A stretch of DNA of 64,000 nt from CAYQUO01 sp964420835 (GCA_964420835.1 CAYQUO010000001.1:62001-126000), one strand, 5' to 3'. Positions 1 to 8,817 are shown, counted from the stretch's first letter. Numbers and translations: made by a program. Notes: generated from the letters alone by a model not told the origin.

Positions 1-10
1 ATTCCTTGTG

Positions 11-832
11 TCAACCTCGGATGGCCGGATGGCGGATCTCGTTGCAGCGCTCGCAATCCGGGCGGTCACAGAGAAGTGCCAGGGGGTCCAGTGCCAGCAC
101 CTCGCGCACAACGCGCACCAGTTCGGCCACCGGCACAGCCTGCACCTCCGCCGGGCCGATCATGCCGGTGCGGACGACATCCTGCAGGAAGAAGTTGAGC
201 GCGTTGAAGCCATCCGAACAGCCGGGGAAATTGGGGCAGGCCACCACGCCCTCGGGAGTGAGCGCCCAACGGGTGAACTGGCGGCGGCCGGCCAGTTTTT
301 CGGCGTAGTGAATGCTGGTGTTAACCCGCTGGTCCACGCCCAGCAGCAGTACCCAGCCGTTGTGATCCATCAGCGTCTGGATGGGCGCCAGGGGCTCCTG
401 CAGGGTCTGTGAACGGATGATGCCGGCTGCATGGATCCCGCAAAATGAGAGGATGGGATGCCCCGAACGCAGGGCGTGCGGATGGAGGCGGCAGGCCTCG
501 GCCAGGGCGCCCATCAACCGGTCCGCCGGCATGTCCGGGTGGTGAAACTCAGCCAGCCGGTTGAGGTCCCCGCCGGAGCCGTAGCGGATGCCGTTCTCGG
601 GCGGCCCCTCTTCGGGGATGATCATGGTCTTGTACGTGAAGGCAGGCATGACGATGCTGTCGCTGGTGGCCATCAGCGCCTCCAGCAGGCTTTCGGCGCC
701 GCCTTCGATGCCCCCAAAGGCGGACAGGGAGGCATGGACGATCACCGGCAACGCCGGGTCCAGGTCCAGCCTTCTCAGGCCGGTCCGGAGGTCGTGATAG
801 GTGAGTGACCGGCTGTCCGTTGTCGTGTTCAT
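11..832 (-). CDS. AAC(3)-family N-acetyltransferase-like protein
   Basis: Protein of 273 aa, the usual length of aminoglycoside 3-N-acetyltransferases. The N-terminal third has the family pattern HASLSAFGGIEGGAESLLEAL, and the middle has VNTSIHYAEKLAGRRQ, matching the NTS-H-AE substrate/CoA region of the fold. The C-terminus carries a Cys cluster (CDRPDCERCNEIR) that could bind metal; I do not know it as a canonical AAC(3) feature. The family moves an acetyl group from acetyl-CoA to an amine. Many environmental members are not proven resistance genes, so the substrate here is open. A TATAAT-like -10 lies at 848-853, 15 nt upstream of the ATG. The gene is divergent from the glycosyltransferase at 948. 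Confidence 0.8.
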   Translation of the reverse strand: MNTTTDSRSLTYHDLRTGLRRLDLDPALPVIVHASLSAFGGIEGGAESLLEALMATSDSIVMPAFTYKTMIIPEEGPPENGIRYGSGGDLNRLAEFHHPDMPADRLMGALAEACRLHPHALRSGHPILSFCGIHAAGIIRSQTLQEPLAPIQTLMDHNGWVLLLGVDQRVNTSIHYAEKLAGRRQFTRWALTPEGVVACPNFPGCSDGFNALNFFLQDVVRTGMIGPAEVQAVPVAELVRVVREVLALDPLALLCDRPDCERCNEIRHPAIRG

Positions 833-847
833 GATTCAATGGCATTC

Positions 848-853
848 ATTATA
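848..853 (-). promoter_or_regulatory. Putative -10 box of the AAC(3)-like gene
   Basis: TATAAT read on the minus strand, 15 nt before the start codon at 832. The hexamer 17 bp upstream (871-876, TGCAAA) is a poor -35. Confidence 0.4.
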
Positions 854-907
854 CGACATACTCGCTCCATTTTGCAGCCCGGGGGCGCGAATGGGGCGGC
901 TCTTCGA

Positions 908-916
908 TGCTATAAT
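908..916 (+). promoter_or_regulatory. Putative extended -10 promoter (TGcTATAAT)
   Basis: A perfect TATAAT with a TG one base upstream, in the divergent intergenic region 31 nt before the TTG start at 948. No good -35 is visible, as expected for an extended -10 promoter. The same TGnTATAAT form recurs in the window. Confidence 0.5.
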
Positions 917-947
917 TTGCTCACAGGAGTAAGCCAGGGCACCCGCC

Positions 948-3185
948 TTGAAAAAGCCGCAGGAAGTTCAACCCAAAACGGGGAAAGAGACCCACATCCA
1001 CCTGGACGGCCGCCGGAGGGCCATTCACCTGCACGCCCATCCCGGCAGCACGGTGCACATCAGCCTGACCGTGGAGCCGGAACCGGGCAGCCCGGTGGGG
1101 CCATTGCCAGGAACGGAAGCCCCATTGCCCGAAAAACCACCGGGCCTGCTGCAACGGCTGGCCGCCCGCAGGGCCTTTCGCAGCGCGGATGGCTGGTTGT
1201 TGGCCCTGTCGCTGGCCATCTACCTGGCTGTGCGGCTGATCGGCCTGGCCCAATACCCGATCTACTTCTTTACCGACGAAGCCGTGCAGAGCGTGCTGGC
1301 CTCAGACCTGCTCCGGGATGGCTTTCATGGGGCCGATAAGCAGTTTCTGCCGACGTATTTCTACAATTCCTACCAATACAACCTGGGGACCTCGGTGTAC
1401 CTGCAGGTGCTCCCGGTGGTACTTTTCGGGCACTCGGTGTGGGTCACGCGGGCGGCATGTGTGCTGGTGTCGCTGCTGGCCGGCCTGGCGGTTGGCCTGG
1501 CGCTTTGGCAGGTCTTTTCCAGCCGGATGGCCTGGGCGGGGGTGCTGTTGCTCTCCATGACCCCGGCCTGGTTCCTGCATTCCCGCACAGCCTTTGAGAC
1601 CGGCATCGCCACCAGTTTTTACGCCGGCTTTCTCTTCCTTTACCTGGTGTATCTCAAATCCGGCCGGCCGGCAGCCCTGTATGCGGCCGCCGGGTTCGGG
1701 GCGCTTGCCTTTTACAGTTACAGCCCCATGCGGATGGTCATGCTGCTCAGCGGGCTGTTCTTCCTGGTTGGCAACCTGCGCAGGCACCTACAGCACTGGA
1801 AGCCCTTGCTGGCAACTGCCGGCATCCTGGCGGTTCTGGTCATACCACAACTGCGTTTTCAATTGGCCCATCCCGGGGAGAATCTGCACCACCTGCAGGT
1901 GCTCGGCTCCTACTGGAACCTGGATATCCCCCTGGGGGAAAAACTGGCCGCCTACCTGCGGGAATACAGCCGCGGGCTGGACCCGTTTTACTGGTTCCTG
2001 GCCGACCAGAGCGACCTGGCCCGCCATATCATGGATGGATACGGTCACCTGTTGCGGACGACCGCCCCCCTGCTGCTGGCAGGCCTGGCGCTGGTGCTGC
2101 GGCGCATTCGCCAGCCGGCTGAGCGGACCCTGTTGCTGGCGTTGCTGGCTGCCCCCGGCGGGGCGGCCCTGGTCGGGCGCGGCATCACGCGGATGCTGGC
2201 GCTGGTCATTCCGGCGGCGGTGCTCAGCGCCATGGGGCTGGAAGCACTGCTGGAATGGCTGTCCCGCCGGGCCAGGCTCCGCCGGTCGGTGCTGCTAACG
2301 GGCACCTTTGCCCTGCTGGCCGGCTTCAATTTCTGGCTGCTGCGGGATGCCCTGGTGAACGGCCCCCTGTGGGAAACGGACTACGGCCTGGGTGGGATGC
2401 AGTACGGGGCGCAGCAACTCTTCGATGCCGTGCGCCAAACGGTTGCAGAAGACCCCGGCCGGAAGATCGTCCTCTCCCCTTCCTGGGCCAACGGGACCAA
2501 CAACTTGGTGCTTTTCTTCTTTGACGACCCGGCACCGTTCACCCTTGGCAGCATCGAAGGCTACCTGGTGGAAAAGCAGCCGCTGGACCACCAGACCCTC
2601 TTCATCACCACGCCGGCTGAATACAGGCTGGCGAACCAGAGCGGCAAACTGACCGGCCTGGTGGTGGAACGCACCCTTCCCTGCCCCAACGGGCAGCCCT
2701 GTTTCTACTTCCTGCATGCCTCCTATGTGAAGAACATCGATGAGATCCTGGCTGCCGAAAAGGCCGCCCGGGCCGTGCTGCAGGAGTTCCAGGTGGAGGT
2801 GGCTGGAGAAACCGCCCTGGTGCGCCATTCCTACCTGGATATGGGCACCATCCAGGAACTGTTCGACGGTGACCCGGACAGCCTTATCCGCACCTTGGAA
2901 GCCAACCCCCTGGTTGTCGACCTGACCTTCAGCCGTCCCCGATCGCTGAAAGGGGTGACCGTGAAGGTTGGCGGACCTCCAACCCAATTAACCGTGGAAT
3001 TGTACGACGAGGCGGACAGGCTGCTTATGCTGCAGTCCGTTGAAGTGCCGGACAGCCCCAACCCGCGTGACCTGGACCTCTCCCTCAGGCCAGGGGCTGC
3101 GGTCCGGCGGGTGCGGCTGCAGGTGCGCAACACCGACGAAGGCGAACCGGCTCATGTGCACGCCTGGGAGGTGACCTTCCGTTGA
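948..3185 (+). CDS. GT39/ArnT-like membrane glycosyltransferase
   Basis: A 745-aa polytopic membrane protein. After a hydrophilic, His-rich N-terminus (about residues 1-85, with THIHLDG and HLHAHPG) comes a transmembrane domain with the PMT/ArnT-type first-loop pattern FTDEAVQSVLASDLLRDG, in which the acidic DE is the expected catalytic site of GT-C enzymes. Several more hydrophobic helices follow, then a soluble C-terminal domain of about 300 residues that may be a carbohydrate-binding beta-sandwich. GT-C enzymes transfer sugars from polyprenyl-phosphate donors on the outer membrane face. The TTG start is the first in-frame start after the promoter. Its ribosome site (AGGAG at 924-928) lies rather far upstream, so a slightly later start is possible. 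It overlaps the next gene by 4 nt. Confidence 0.75.
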   Translation: MKKPQEVQPKTGKETHIHLDGRRRAIHLHAHPGSTVHISLTVEPEPGSPVGPLPGTEAPLPEKPPGLLQRLAARRAFRSADGWLLALSLAIYLAVRLIGLAQYPIYFFTDEAVQSVLASDLLRDGFHGADKQFLPTYFYNSYQYNLGTSVYLQVLPVVLFGHSVWVTRAACVLVSLLAGLAVGLALWQVFSSRMAWAGVLLLSMTPAWFLHSRTAFETGIATSFYAGFLFLYLVYLKSGRPAALYAAAGFGALAFYSYSPMRMVMLLSGLFFLVGNLRRHLQHWKPLLATAGILAVLVIPQLRFQLAHPGENLHHLQVLGSYWNLDIPLGEKLAAYLREYSRGLDPFYWFLADQSDLARHIMDGYGHLLRTTAPLLLAGLALVLRRIRQPAERTLLLALLAAPGGAALVGRGITRMLALVIPAAVLSAMGLEALLEWLSRRARLRRSVLLTGTFALLAGFNFWLLRDALVNGPLWETDYGLGGMQYGAQQLFDAVRQTVAEDPGRKIVLSPSWANGTNNLVLFFFDDPAPFTLGSIEGYLVEKQPLDHQTLFITTPAEYRLANQSGKLTGLVVERTLPCPNGQPCFYFLHASYVKNIDEILAAEKAARAVLQEFQVEVAGETALVRHSYLDMGTIQELFDGDPDSLIRTLEANPLVVDLTFSRPRSLKGVTVKVGGPPTQLTVELYDEADRLLMLQSVEVPDSPNPRDLDLSLRPGAAVRRVRLQVRNTDEGEPAHVHAWEVTFR

Positions 3186-3640
3186 AACCGGGGCGCACCA
3201 GCTGGTTGTGGGTGTTAATCCTCGCCGGGGCAGTCACGGCGCTGTTTGGGTTCATGCGCGCCTGGGCGGCGCTGAACAATTGGGACCTGCTGAGGCGGCT
3301 CAACCTGCCCTTCAACCCCGTTTACCTCCCGGCGGGTGGCATCCTGTGGTTGCTGCTGGGGCTGGCGGCCGTTGCCGCCATCTTCGCCCGCTGGCGGCAC
3401 GGCCCCTGGCTGATCCGGGGGGTGGCGCTAACGGTGGCTGCCAGTTACTGGGCCGACCGCCTGCTTTTCACCCGTTCGGATGCTTCCCGGACGAACCAGG
3501 CGTTTGCCTTCTGGTTCACCCTGCTGGCGGTCGGCGGGAGTTTCCTCATCCTGCTGCTCCCCGACGAGCGGCGCTACTTCCAGGCGCGTCCGGAACGAAC
3601 CCGGCGGAAGGAGATTGGGGATGGACCCGGGCGGGAATGA
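3182..3640 (+). CDS. Small integral membrane protein, unknown function
   Basis: A 152-aa protein with about four hydrophobic segments (roughly residues 8-28, 52-72, 80-98 and 112-130) and a basic tail (PERTRRKEIG). It starts with TTG inside a TTGA overlap with the upstream glycosyltransferase and overlaps the downstream CYTH gene by 20 nt, so the three genes look translationally coupled. I do not recognise a family. The context suggests a membrane accessory of the glycosyltransferase, which is inference. Confidence 0.6.
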   Translation: MKPGRTSWLWVLILAGAVTALFGFMRAWAALNNWDLLRRLNLPFNPVYLPAGGILWLLLGLAAVAAIFARWRHGPWLIRGVALTVAASYWADRLLFTRSDASRTNQAFAFWFTLLAVGGSFLILLLPDERRYFQARPERTRRKEIGDGPGRE

Positions 3641-4247
3641 GATCGAAGTAAAGTTCTATGTGAATGACCCCGGGGCGGTGGAGAATCACCTGCTGGCCGC
3701 CGGGGCGCGGCTGGAACAGCGACGTGTTTTTGAGCGCAACCTGCGCTTTGATGACAGCCAGGGCAGCCTGGCTCGCGCCGGCTGCGTGCTGCGACTGCGC
3801 CAGGACCAGGGCGTCCGCCTGGCCTACAAGGGGCCCTTGCAGCCCGGCCGGGATGTGGCCGTGCGGCGGGAGATCGAATTCAGCGTGGGGGATGCCGTTG
3901 CCGCGCAGGCCTTCCTGGAGGCGCTGGGCTACCGGGTGGCGGTGGCCTATGAAAAATACCGCACCACCTATCGCCTGGAAGAGGTGGAGGTGGTGCTGGA
4001 CGAGATGCCTTACGGCAACTTCGTGGAGATCGAGGCCGCCTCGGCGGAACAGGTGAAACGGGCAGCCCTCCTTCTTGGGCTGAACTGGAACGCCCGCAGC
4101 ACTGCCAGTTACCTGGAACTGTTCCGCCGGCTGAAGCAGGCCCGCGAACTGGGCATGGCCGACCTGACCTTTGGCAACTTCAGCGGCCTGGTCTTTACGG
4201 CAGCCGATTTTGACCTGCATCCGGCCGATGCCGGCTGGGAGGCCTGA
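3621..4247 (+). CDS. CYTH-domain protein (CyaB/ThTPase-like)
   Basis: A 208-aa protein starting with an ATG preceded by AAGGAGA at 3608-3614. The signature EIEVKF near residue 7 is the ExExK motif that defines the CYTH triphosphate tunnel fold. Charged strands follow (LRLRQDQG, LAYKGPLQPGRDVAVRREIEF, VVLDEMPYGNFVEIE), typical of class IV adenylate cyclase/thiamine triphosphatase relatives. The family binds triphosphorylated substrates with divalent metal. Which substrate is used here, and whether cAMP is made, cannot be told. A longer reading frame extends upstream to 3480 but lacks a ribosome site and overlaps the previous gene more deeply. Confidence 0.8.
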   Translation: MDPGGNEIEVKFYVNDPGAVENHLLAAGARLEQRRVFERNLRFDDSQGSLARAGCVLRLRQDQGVRLAYKGPLQPGRDVAVRREIEFSVGDAVAAQAFLEALGYRVAVAYEKYRTTYRLEEVEVVLDEMPYGNFVEIEAASAEQVKRAALLLGLNWNARSTASYLELFRRLKQARELGMADLTFGNFSGLVFTAADFDLHPADAGWEA

Positions 4248-4252
4248 ACGGT

Positions 4253-4465
4253 TCACTCGGGCGTGGCGTGATAGCCCCTGCGGGCGACGGCCTCCACAAT
4301 CTGTTCGATCGTCAAGCGGGATTCATCGTATTCCACCACCATCCTGCCGCCATGGTAACTGGCCCGGGCACGCTGAATGCCGGGCAGGTCATCCTCAATG
4401 GCTTCCAGCCGCATAACGCAGTTGCTGCAGTGCATGTCCGCTATTGTTAGGGTCACCCTGGCCAT
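4253..4465 (-). CDS. Heavy-metal-associated (HMA) copper chaperone
   Basis: A 70-aa single HMA domain with the metal-binding motif MHCSNC at about residues 12-17, a ferredoxin-like beta-alpha-beta pattern and the usual C-terminal GYHATPE. CopZ-type proteins carry Cu(I) to P-type ATPases or regulators. It begins 8 nt after the TauE/SafE-cupredoxin gene and is the last gene of the copper operon. Its 3' end lies 5 bp from the convergent CYTH gene, leaving no room for a separate terminator. Confidence 0.85.
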   Translation of the reverse strand: MARVTLTIADMHCSNCVMRLEAIEDDLPGIQRARASYHGGRMVVEYDESRLTIEQIVEAVARRGYHATPE

Positions 4466-4473
4466 TGCGCCCC

Positions 4474-5607
4474 TCAGTTGAACTGGATGGCCCCGCCGTA
4501 CATGCCCATCGAGCAGGAGTAATAGAGGACCTTGCCGGCTGCCTGGGCAGGGATGTCCACGCGGGTGACGCCGCTGGCCGGCAGGAACTGCTCCACCCCC
4601 AGTTCCGGGATTGTGAAGGCCCGGCTGCAGGAATGCGTATCCTGCGTTAGCAGGGTGAGCCGGATGGGCCTGCCGGCAGGCGCCTGCTGGAAGGCGGGGG
4701 CATAGCCATTGTTCTTCACCTCCACCAGCACGTCCACCACGCCCTGCCCGGTCCGGGCGGCCAGGGTTGGCGATGCCGGGTCGTTGGCTTCAACCGGCTG
4801 GGATGCCTCGGCCCGGCTTTGAAACGCCGGCGGCAGGCCGGCTGGCGCCGGCAGGGGGGAGGCCAGGCGCAGCAGCAGGTTGCCGGGTGCAAAGGGCGCC
4901 CCGGCCAGTGTGAGCCCGGAGTTAATGGAAATGAGGCCGAGCACCAGCAGCACGGCAGCCACGAGGCGCATGAAGTGCCTCTCCATGGCCGCCCCCAGGC
5001 GGGTGGCCAGGTAGGAAACGGCGAAGAAGAGCGGACTGGTGCCGAGGGTGAAGGCGAACAGGATGGCCGCCCCGGACAGGGGGTTGCCGCTGCCAACCGC
5101 CAGGGCCATCATGGCCTGGGTGATGCCGCAGGGGATGAAAACGGTGAGGGCCCCCAGGAAGAGCGGCGTCACCCAGCCGTCGCCGTTCCTGGCTGTTTTA
5201 CGGATGTAGCGGCGCAGGGCAGCCGGCGGCTCGAACGAAAAGAAGCGGAAGATGGGGTGCACGTTGAACAGGCGCAGCGCCGAGCCGGCCATGAAGATGC
5301 CGATGGCAACCTGCAGGATGCCGCGGCTGAGCGGGGTGAATTGCAGGACCGAGCCCAGTGCCCCGAGGCCGGCCCCCAGCAGGGTGTACGTGATCAGTTT
5401 GGCCAGCAGGAAAAGCAGGATCGGGCGGACAAGGTGCAGGCGGGCCGCCAGGCTGCCGGAGGGCCTGCGCCTGCGGGCTGCCTGCACTTGCAGGTCCTGC
5501 TCCACCTGGGCGGCCAGCGAAGAGGCCAGCAGCCCTCCCTGCACGGCCAGGCAACTTAACCCGCCGGTGGTCAGGCCGGTCACAAAGGCGATGAGGATCT
5601 GGTCCAT
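4474..5607 (-). CDS. TauE/SafE (DsbD_2-like) membrane protein fused to a cupredoxin-like domain
   Basis: A 377-aa fusion. Residues about 1-240 form a six-to-seven-helix domain of the sulfite exporter TauE/SafE, or cytochrome-c-biogenesis transmembrane, type (FVTGLTTGGLSCLAVQGG at the start; FIPCGITQAMMALAVGSG midway). The last ~95 residues form a cupredoxin-like beta domain (VEVKNNGYAPAF, then CSRAF and YYSCSMGMYGG) with Cys and Met positions suited to copper. This architecture is common in bacterial copper loci. It likely moves copper or thiol redox equivalents across the membrane, with the cupredoxin outside. It lies 95 nt downstream of copA and is probably cotranscribed. An imperfect CCCCT/AGGGG inverted repeat in that gap could be a second regulatory site. 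Confidence 0.8.
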   Translation of the reverse strand: MDQILIAFVTGLTTGGLSCLAVQGGLLASSLAAQVEQDLQVQAARRRRPSGSLAARLHLVRPILLFLLAKLITYTLLGAGLGALGSVLQFTPLSRGILQVAIGIFMAGSALRLFNVHPIFRFFSFEPPAALRRYIRKTARNGDGWVTPLFLGALTVFIPCGITQAMMALAVGSGNPLSGAAILFAFTLGTSPLFFAVSYLATRLGAAMERHFMRLVAAVLLVLGLISINSGLTLAGAPFAPGNLLLRLASPLPAPAGLPPAFQSRAEASQPVEANDPASPTLAARTGQGVVDVLVEVKNNGYAPAFQQAPAGRPIRLTLLTQDTHSCSRAFTIPELGVEQFLPASGVTRVDIPAQAAGKVLYYSCSMGMYGGAIQFN

Positions 5608-5702
5608 GGGTCAGGTTCTCCCGGGGAGCCTTTAACCTTCTCCCCTATACAATGAAAAGGGGTCATCCGTCATGCAAAAAGGGGCGTTCAGGATCAACCG
5701 GC

Positions 5703-8147
5703 TTACCGCGGGGCGGGAAGGTTCCCCGGGTCGAAACGGCGCAGGCGCAGGCTGTTGCTGACGACGAAGACGCTGCTGAAGGCCATGGCGGCGGCGGCCA
5801 GCATGGGGTTCATCAGGCCGGCGGCGGCTGCCGGGATGAGGATGATGTTATAGAAGAAGGCCCAGAACAGGTTCTGTTTGATTGTCCGTAACGTGCGCCG
5901 GGAAAGCGCCACCGCCCTTGGCACGCCCAGCAGGTCGCCGCTGATAAGCACGACCGGGGCTGAGGCCATGGCCACATCGGTGCCGCTGCCAATGGCCATG
6001 CCCACATCGGCCTGGGCCAGGGCCGGCGCATCGTTGATGCCATCGCCCACCATGGCCACCACGGCCTTCTCCTGCTGCAGTTTTTTCACGGCATCCGCCT
6101 TGTCTCCAGGCAGCACCTCGGCCAGGACGGTTTGGATGCCCGCCTGGCGGGCGATTGCCTCGGCCGTGCGGCGGTTGTCGCCGGTGATCATGGCCACCTG
6201 CAGGCCCTGCCCCCGCAGCGCCCTGACGGCTTCCACCGAACCGGGTTTCAACGTGTCGGCAATGCCGATGGCGCCGGCGGGTTTGCCGTCCACCAGCACC
6301 ACGGCAACCGTGCGGGCCTCGTCCTGCAGCCGGTCAACAGCCTGCTGCAGGCCATCCAGGGGTATGCCCAAACCGGCGGCCATGCGCGGGCTGCCAACGG
6401 CCACGTCCCGGCCATCCACCTGGGCGCCAACGCCCTGCCCGGCCTGGGCCTGAAAACCCTGCGGCTCGGAGAGCGCCAGTTCCCGGTTGCCGGCCTCGGC
6501 CAGGATGGCCTCGCCCAGCGGGTGCTCGCTGCCCTTCTCCACCGAGGCGGCCAGGCGCAGCAGTTCATTTTCACCGCCGGCGAGGCCCGCAACGATCACA
6601 TCGGTCACCGCCGGCTGGCCGCGGGTGAGTGTTCCGGTCTTGTCAAAGACGACCGTGGTCAAACGGCCGGCCTGCTCCAGGGCCCCGCCGCTCTTGAAAA
6701 GGATGCCCATGCCGGCGCCGCGGCCGGTGCCGACCATGACGGCGGTGGGTGTGGCCAGGCCCATGGCGCAGGGGCAGGCGATGACCAGCACGGCAACGGT
6801 GTGGATCAGCGCCCGGGTGAAGGCGCTTGTTTCGGTGGCTGCCGGCGCTGGAACGAGGAAGTACCAGGCGGCGAAGGTGAGGGCGGCAATGAGGATGACC
6901 GCCGGGACAAAAACGGCCGAAATGCGGTCGGCCAGCGCCTGGATGGGCGCCTTGCTTCCCTGGGCCTCCTCCACCAGGCGGATGATCTGCGCCAGGGCGG
7001 TCTCCCGGCCGACCTTGGTGGCCTCAAAACGCAGCAGGCCCAATTTGTTCAATGTGGCACCGATGAGCGGATCGCCGGGGCCTTTTTCCACCGGCAGCGA
7101 TTCGCCGGTGAGCATGGATTCGTCCACGGCGCTGCGGCCCTCGATGACCACCCCGTCCACGGGCACTTTTTCTCCCGGGCGCACCAGCACCAGGTCGCCC
7201 ACGGCCACCTCTTCCACGGGCACCTCCATTTCGGCGCCATCGCGCAGCACGTGCGCCGTGCGCGGCCGCAACTCCATTAATTTTTTAATGGCCTCGCTGG
7301 TGCGCCCCTTGGCGCGGGCCTCCAGGAACTTGCCCACTTTGATGAGGGTGATGATGACCGCCGAGGTCTCAAAATAAACGTGCCCGCCAAGCAGCCCGAG
7401 GGTGACCGGGATCGAATAGAAATACGCCACCGATGAACCCATGGCCACCAGCACGTCCATGTTGGCCGAACCGGCCCTCAGCGAGCGGTAGGCGCCCACG
7501 TAATACTGCCAGCCCACGTAGAACTGCACGGGGGTGGCCAGGGCCAGCAGCACCCAGTTGAAGGCCGGCGAATGGGCGATGGACATGGGCAGCAGGCCAA
7601 AATCGCGGCTCATGGAGAGCAGGAAAAGGGGGATGGTGAAGACCAGCCCGGTGATGAGCAGGTGCCGCTGGCGGGCGGTCTCCTCCCGGCGCACACGGGC
7701 TTCCACGTCCTCGGCCTCGCCTCCGGTCTCAATGGTCTCAAAGCCGGCAGCGGCGGCCGCCTGGCGCAGTTCTGCCTGGGTGACCAGGGTGGGGATGTAG
7801 CGCACCCGGGCGCGCTCGGCGGTCAGGCTCACCTGGGCGGAGAGCACGCCCTCAATGGCCTGCAGGGCCTTTTCCAGGCGGCGGGCGTCATTGTCATCGG
7901 CCAGGCGGCGGATGAGCAGGTCGGCCTCGCCGGAGGCCACGCCGTAGCCGGCGCGTTCCACCCGGCTGACCAGTTCCGCCACATCCGCTTTTTGCGGGTC
8001 AATGGTGACGGTGGCGCGCTCGGAGGAGAGGTTCACCGCCGCCTCCTGCACGCCATCGGCGCGCTTGAGGTTGCGCTCCACCGTGGCAACGCAGTTGGCG
8101 CAGGTCATGCCCGTGATGGGGAGGATGACTTGTTTCGGGCTGCTCAT
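5703..8147 (-). CDS. copA: Copper-exporting P1B-type ATPase
   Basis: An 814-aa ATPase. HMA domain 1 has GMTCANC (residues 13-19). A second HMA-like domain (about 75-145) keeps the fold length but has no CxxC. The transmembrane CPC motif (IACPCAMG) is near residue 458, the phosphorylation motif DKTGT near 502, then SEHPLG and GDGINDAPALAQADVG. These define Cu+ export ATPases, which use ATP to pump Cu(I) out of the cytoplasm. The ATG at 8147 is preferred over the in-frame GTG at 8162 because GGAAGG sits about 8 nt before it. It follows the HMA chaperone by 22 nt in the copper operon. Confidence 0.95.
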   Translation of the reverse strand: MSSPKQVILPITGMTCANCVATVERNLKRADGVQEAAVNLSSERATVTIDPQKADVAELVSRVERAGYGVASGEADLLIRRLADDNDARRLEKALQAIEGVLSAQVSLTAERARVRYIPTLVTQAELRQAAAAAGFETIETGGEAEDVEARVRREETARQRHLLITGLVFTIPLFLLSMSRDFGLLPMSIAHSPAFNWVLLALATPVQFYVGWQYYVGAYRSLRAGSANMDVLVAMGSSVAYFYSIPVTLGLLGGHVYFETSAVIITLIKVGKFLEARAKGRTSEAIKKLMELRPRTAHVLRDGAEMEVPVEEVAVGDLVLVRPGEKVPVDGVVIEGRSAVDESMLTGESLPVEKGPGDPLIGATLNKLGLLRFEATKVGRETALAQIIRLVEEAQGSKAPIQALADRISAVFVPAVILIAALTFAAWYFLVPAPAATETSAFTRALIHTVAVLVIACPCAMGLATPTAVMVGTGRGAGMGILFKSGGALEQAGRLTTVVFDKTGTLTRGQPAVTDVIVAGLAGGENELLRLAASVEKGSEHPLGEAILAEAGNRELALSEPQGFQAQAGQGVGAQVDGRDVAVGSPRMAAGLGIPLDGLQQAVDRLQDEARTVAVVLVDGKPAGAIGIADTLKPGSVEAVRALRGQGLQVAMITGDNRRTAEAIARQAGIQTVLAEVLPGDKADAVKKLQQEKAVVAMVGDGINDAPALAQADVGMAIGSGTDVAMASAPVVLISGDLLGVPRAVALSRRTLRTIKQNLFWAFFYNIILIPAAAAGLMNPMLAAAAMAFSSVFVVSNSLRLRRFDPGNLPAPR

Positions 8148-8169
8148 AAGGTTGCCTTCCACGGCCGGG

Positions 8170-8376
8170 TCAGCCGGCCGGGGGGTAGTTGATCTCCTTC
8201 AGCAGGGAGACGATCTGTTCCTCGCTGGCGGGATCCTCGTAGGTGACCTGCGCCTGGTGCTGCTCCACGCTGGCCTTGACCTCTTTTACGCCGGGCAGTT
8301 GCATCAGTTCGCTGGTGATGGTGTGCACACAGTGGTGGCAGGAAATTGAGGGAATGCTGTAGGTGACTGTTTTCAT
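8170..8376 (-). CDS. copZ: HMA-domain copper chaperone (CopZ-like)
   Basis: A 68-aa protein with one HMA domain whose metal site reads SISCHHCVH (a CxxC with two His between the Cys). The start is the ATG at 8376, preceded by GGAGAA. The longer in-frame extension to 8409 has no ribosome site. It sits between csoR and copA, the classical order for a chaperone that hands Cu(I) to the exporter and the sensor. Confidence 0.88.
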   Translation of the reverse strand: MKTVTYSIPSISCHHCVHTITSELMQLPGVKEVKASVEQHQAQVTYEDPASEEQIVSLLKEINYPPAG

Positions 8377-8409
8377 GGGGTTCTCCTTTGCCTGTATGTG
8401 GAACTGCAC

Positions 8410-8682
8410 TCAAACCTTTGTGGCGGTTTCGAACACTTCGGTGATCTCGCGCAGCACGCGGCTGCGCTCTTCGGGGTCTTCACCCTGCACGGCGGTTACC
8501 AGGCAGGAATTGAGGTGCTGGTCGAGGATGAGGGTGCTGAGCTTGTTGAGGGCGGCCTGTACGGCCTGTACCTGGTGGATGATGTTGATGCAGTAGACGT
8601 CCTCTTCGACCATGCGCTGGATGCCGCGCAGGTGTCCCTCGGCGGACTTAAGGCGCCGGATCACTTCTTCGTGGTTGTGCAT
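8410..8682 (-). CDS. csoR: CsoR-family copper-sensing repressor
   Basis: A 90-aa all-helical repressor of the CsoR/RcnR/FrmR family. The Cu(I) ligand triad Cys-His-Cys is present as Cys31 (DVYC), His56 and Cys60 (DQHLNSC). The N-terminal RLKSAEGHLRGIQRM is the family's DNA-contact helix. In this family Cu(I) binding releases the operator. It is the first gene of the copper operon, directly behind a strong promoter whose start region carries a C-tract/G-tract palindrome of the CsoR type, so autoregulation is likely. Confidence 0.92.
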   Translation of the reverse strand: MHNHEEVIRRLKSAEGHLRGIQRMVEEDVYCINIIHQVQAVQAALNKLSTLILDQHLNSCLVTAVQGEDPEERSRVLREITEVFETATKV

Positions 8683-8693
8683 GTTCTCCTTCC

Positions 8694-8755
8694 TACCCCT
8701 CCCCCTTGGGGGGGGTTATTGCAACCATCATATCCCCATTTTCCGCCCGTGTCAA
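8694..8755 (-). promoter_or_regulatory. Copper-operon promoter with candidate CsoR operator
   Basis: Read on the minus strand: TTGACA (8750-8755), a 17-bp spacer and TATGAT (8727-8732), a near-consensus sigma-70 promoter. Transcription should start near 8720. From 8718 to 8694 lies a palindrome: an arm of eight G on the plus strand (8708-8715) flanked by TTA, and an arm beginning TACCCC with five further C (8694-8705), centred on TT at 8706-8707. CsoR sites in other bacteria are such TACCCC...GGGGTA palindromes. Its position over and just after the start site fits repression by blocking polymerase. Confidence 0.75.
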
Positions 8756-8817
8756 GAGGCTGTTCGCCCGCCGTTCATCCGGCCTGGCAGGCGCAATTCC
8801 AATCCACCCTCACGTTG

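Noticed and set aside
11..832. Clinical aminoglycoside resistance gene
   Set aside because: Fold matches AAC(3), but chromosomal context with no mobile element gives no evidence for a resistance role.
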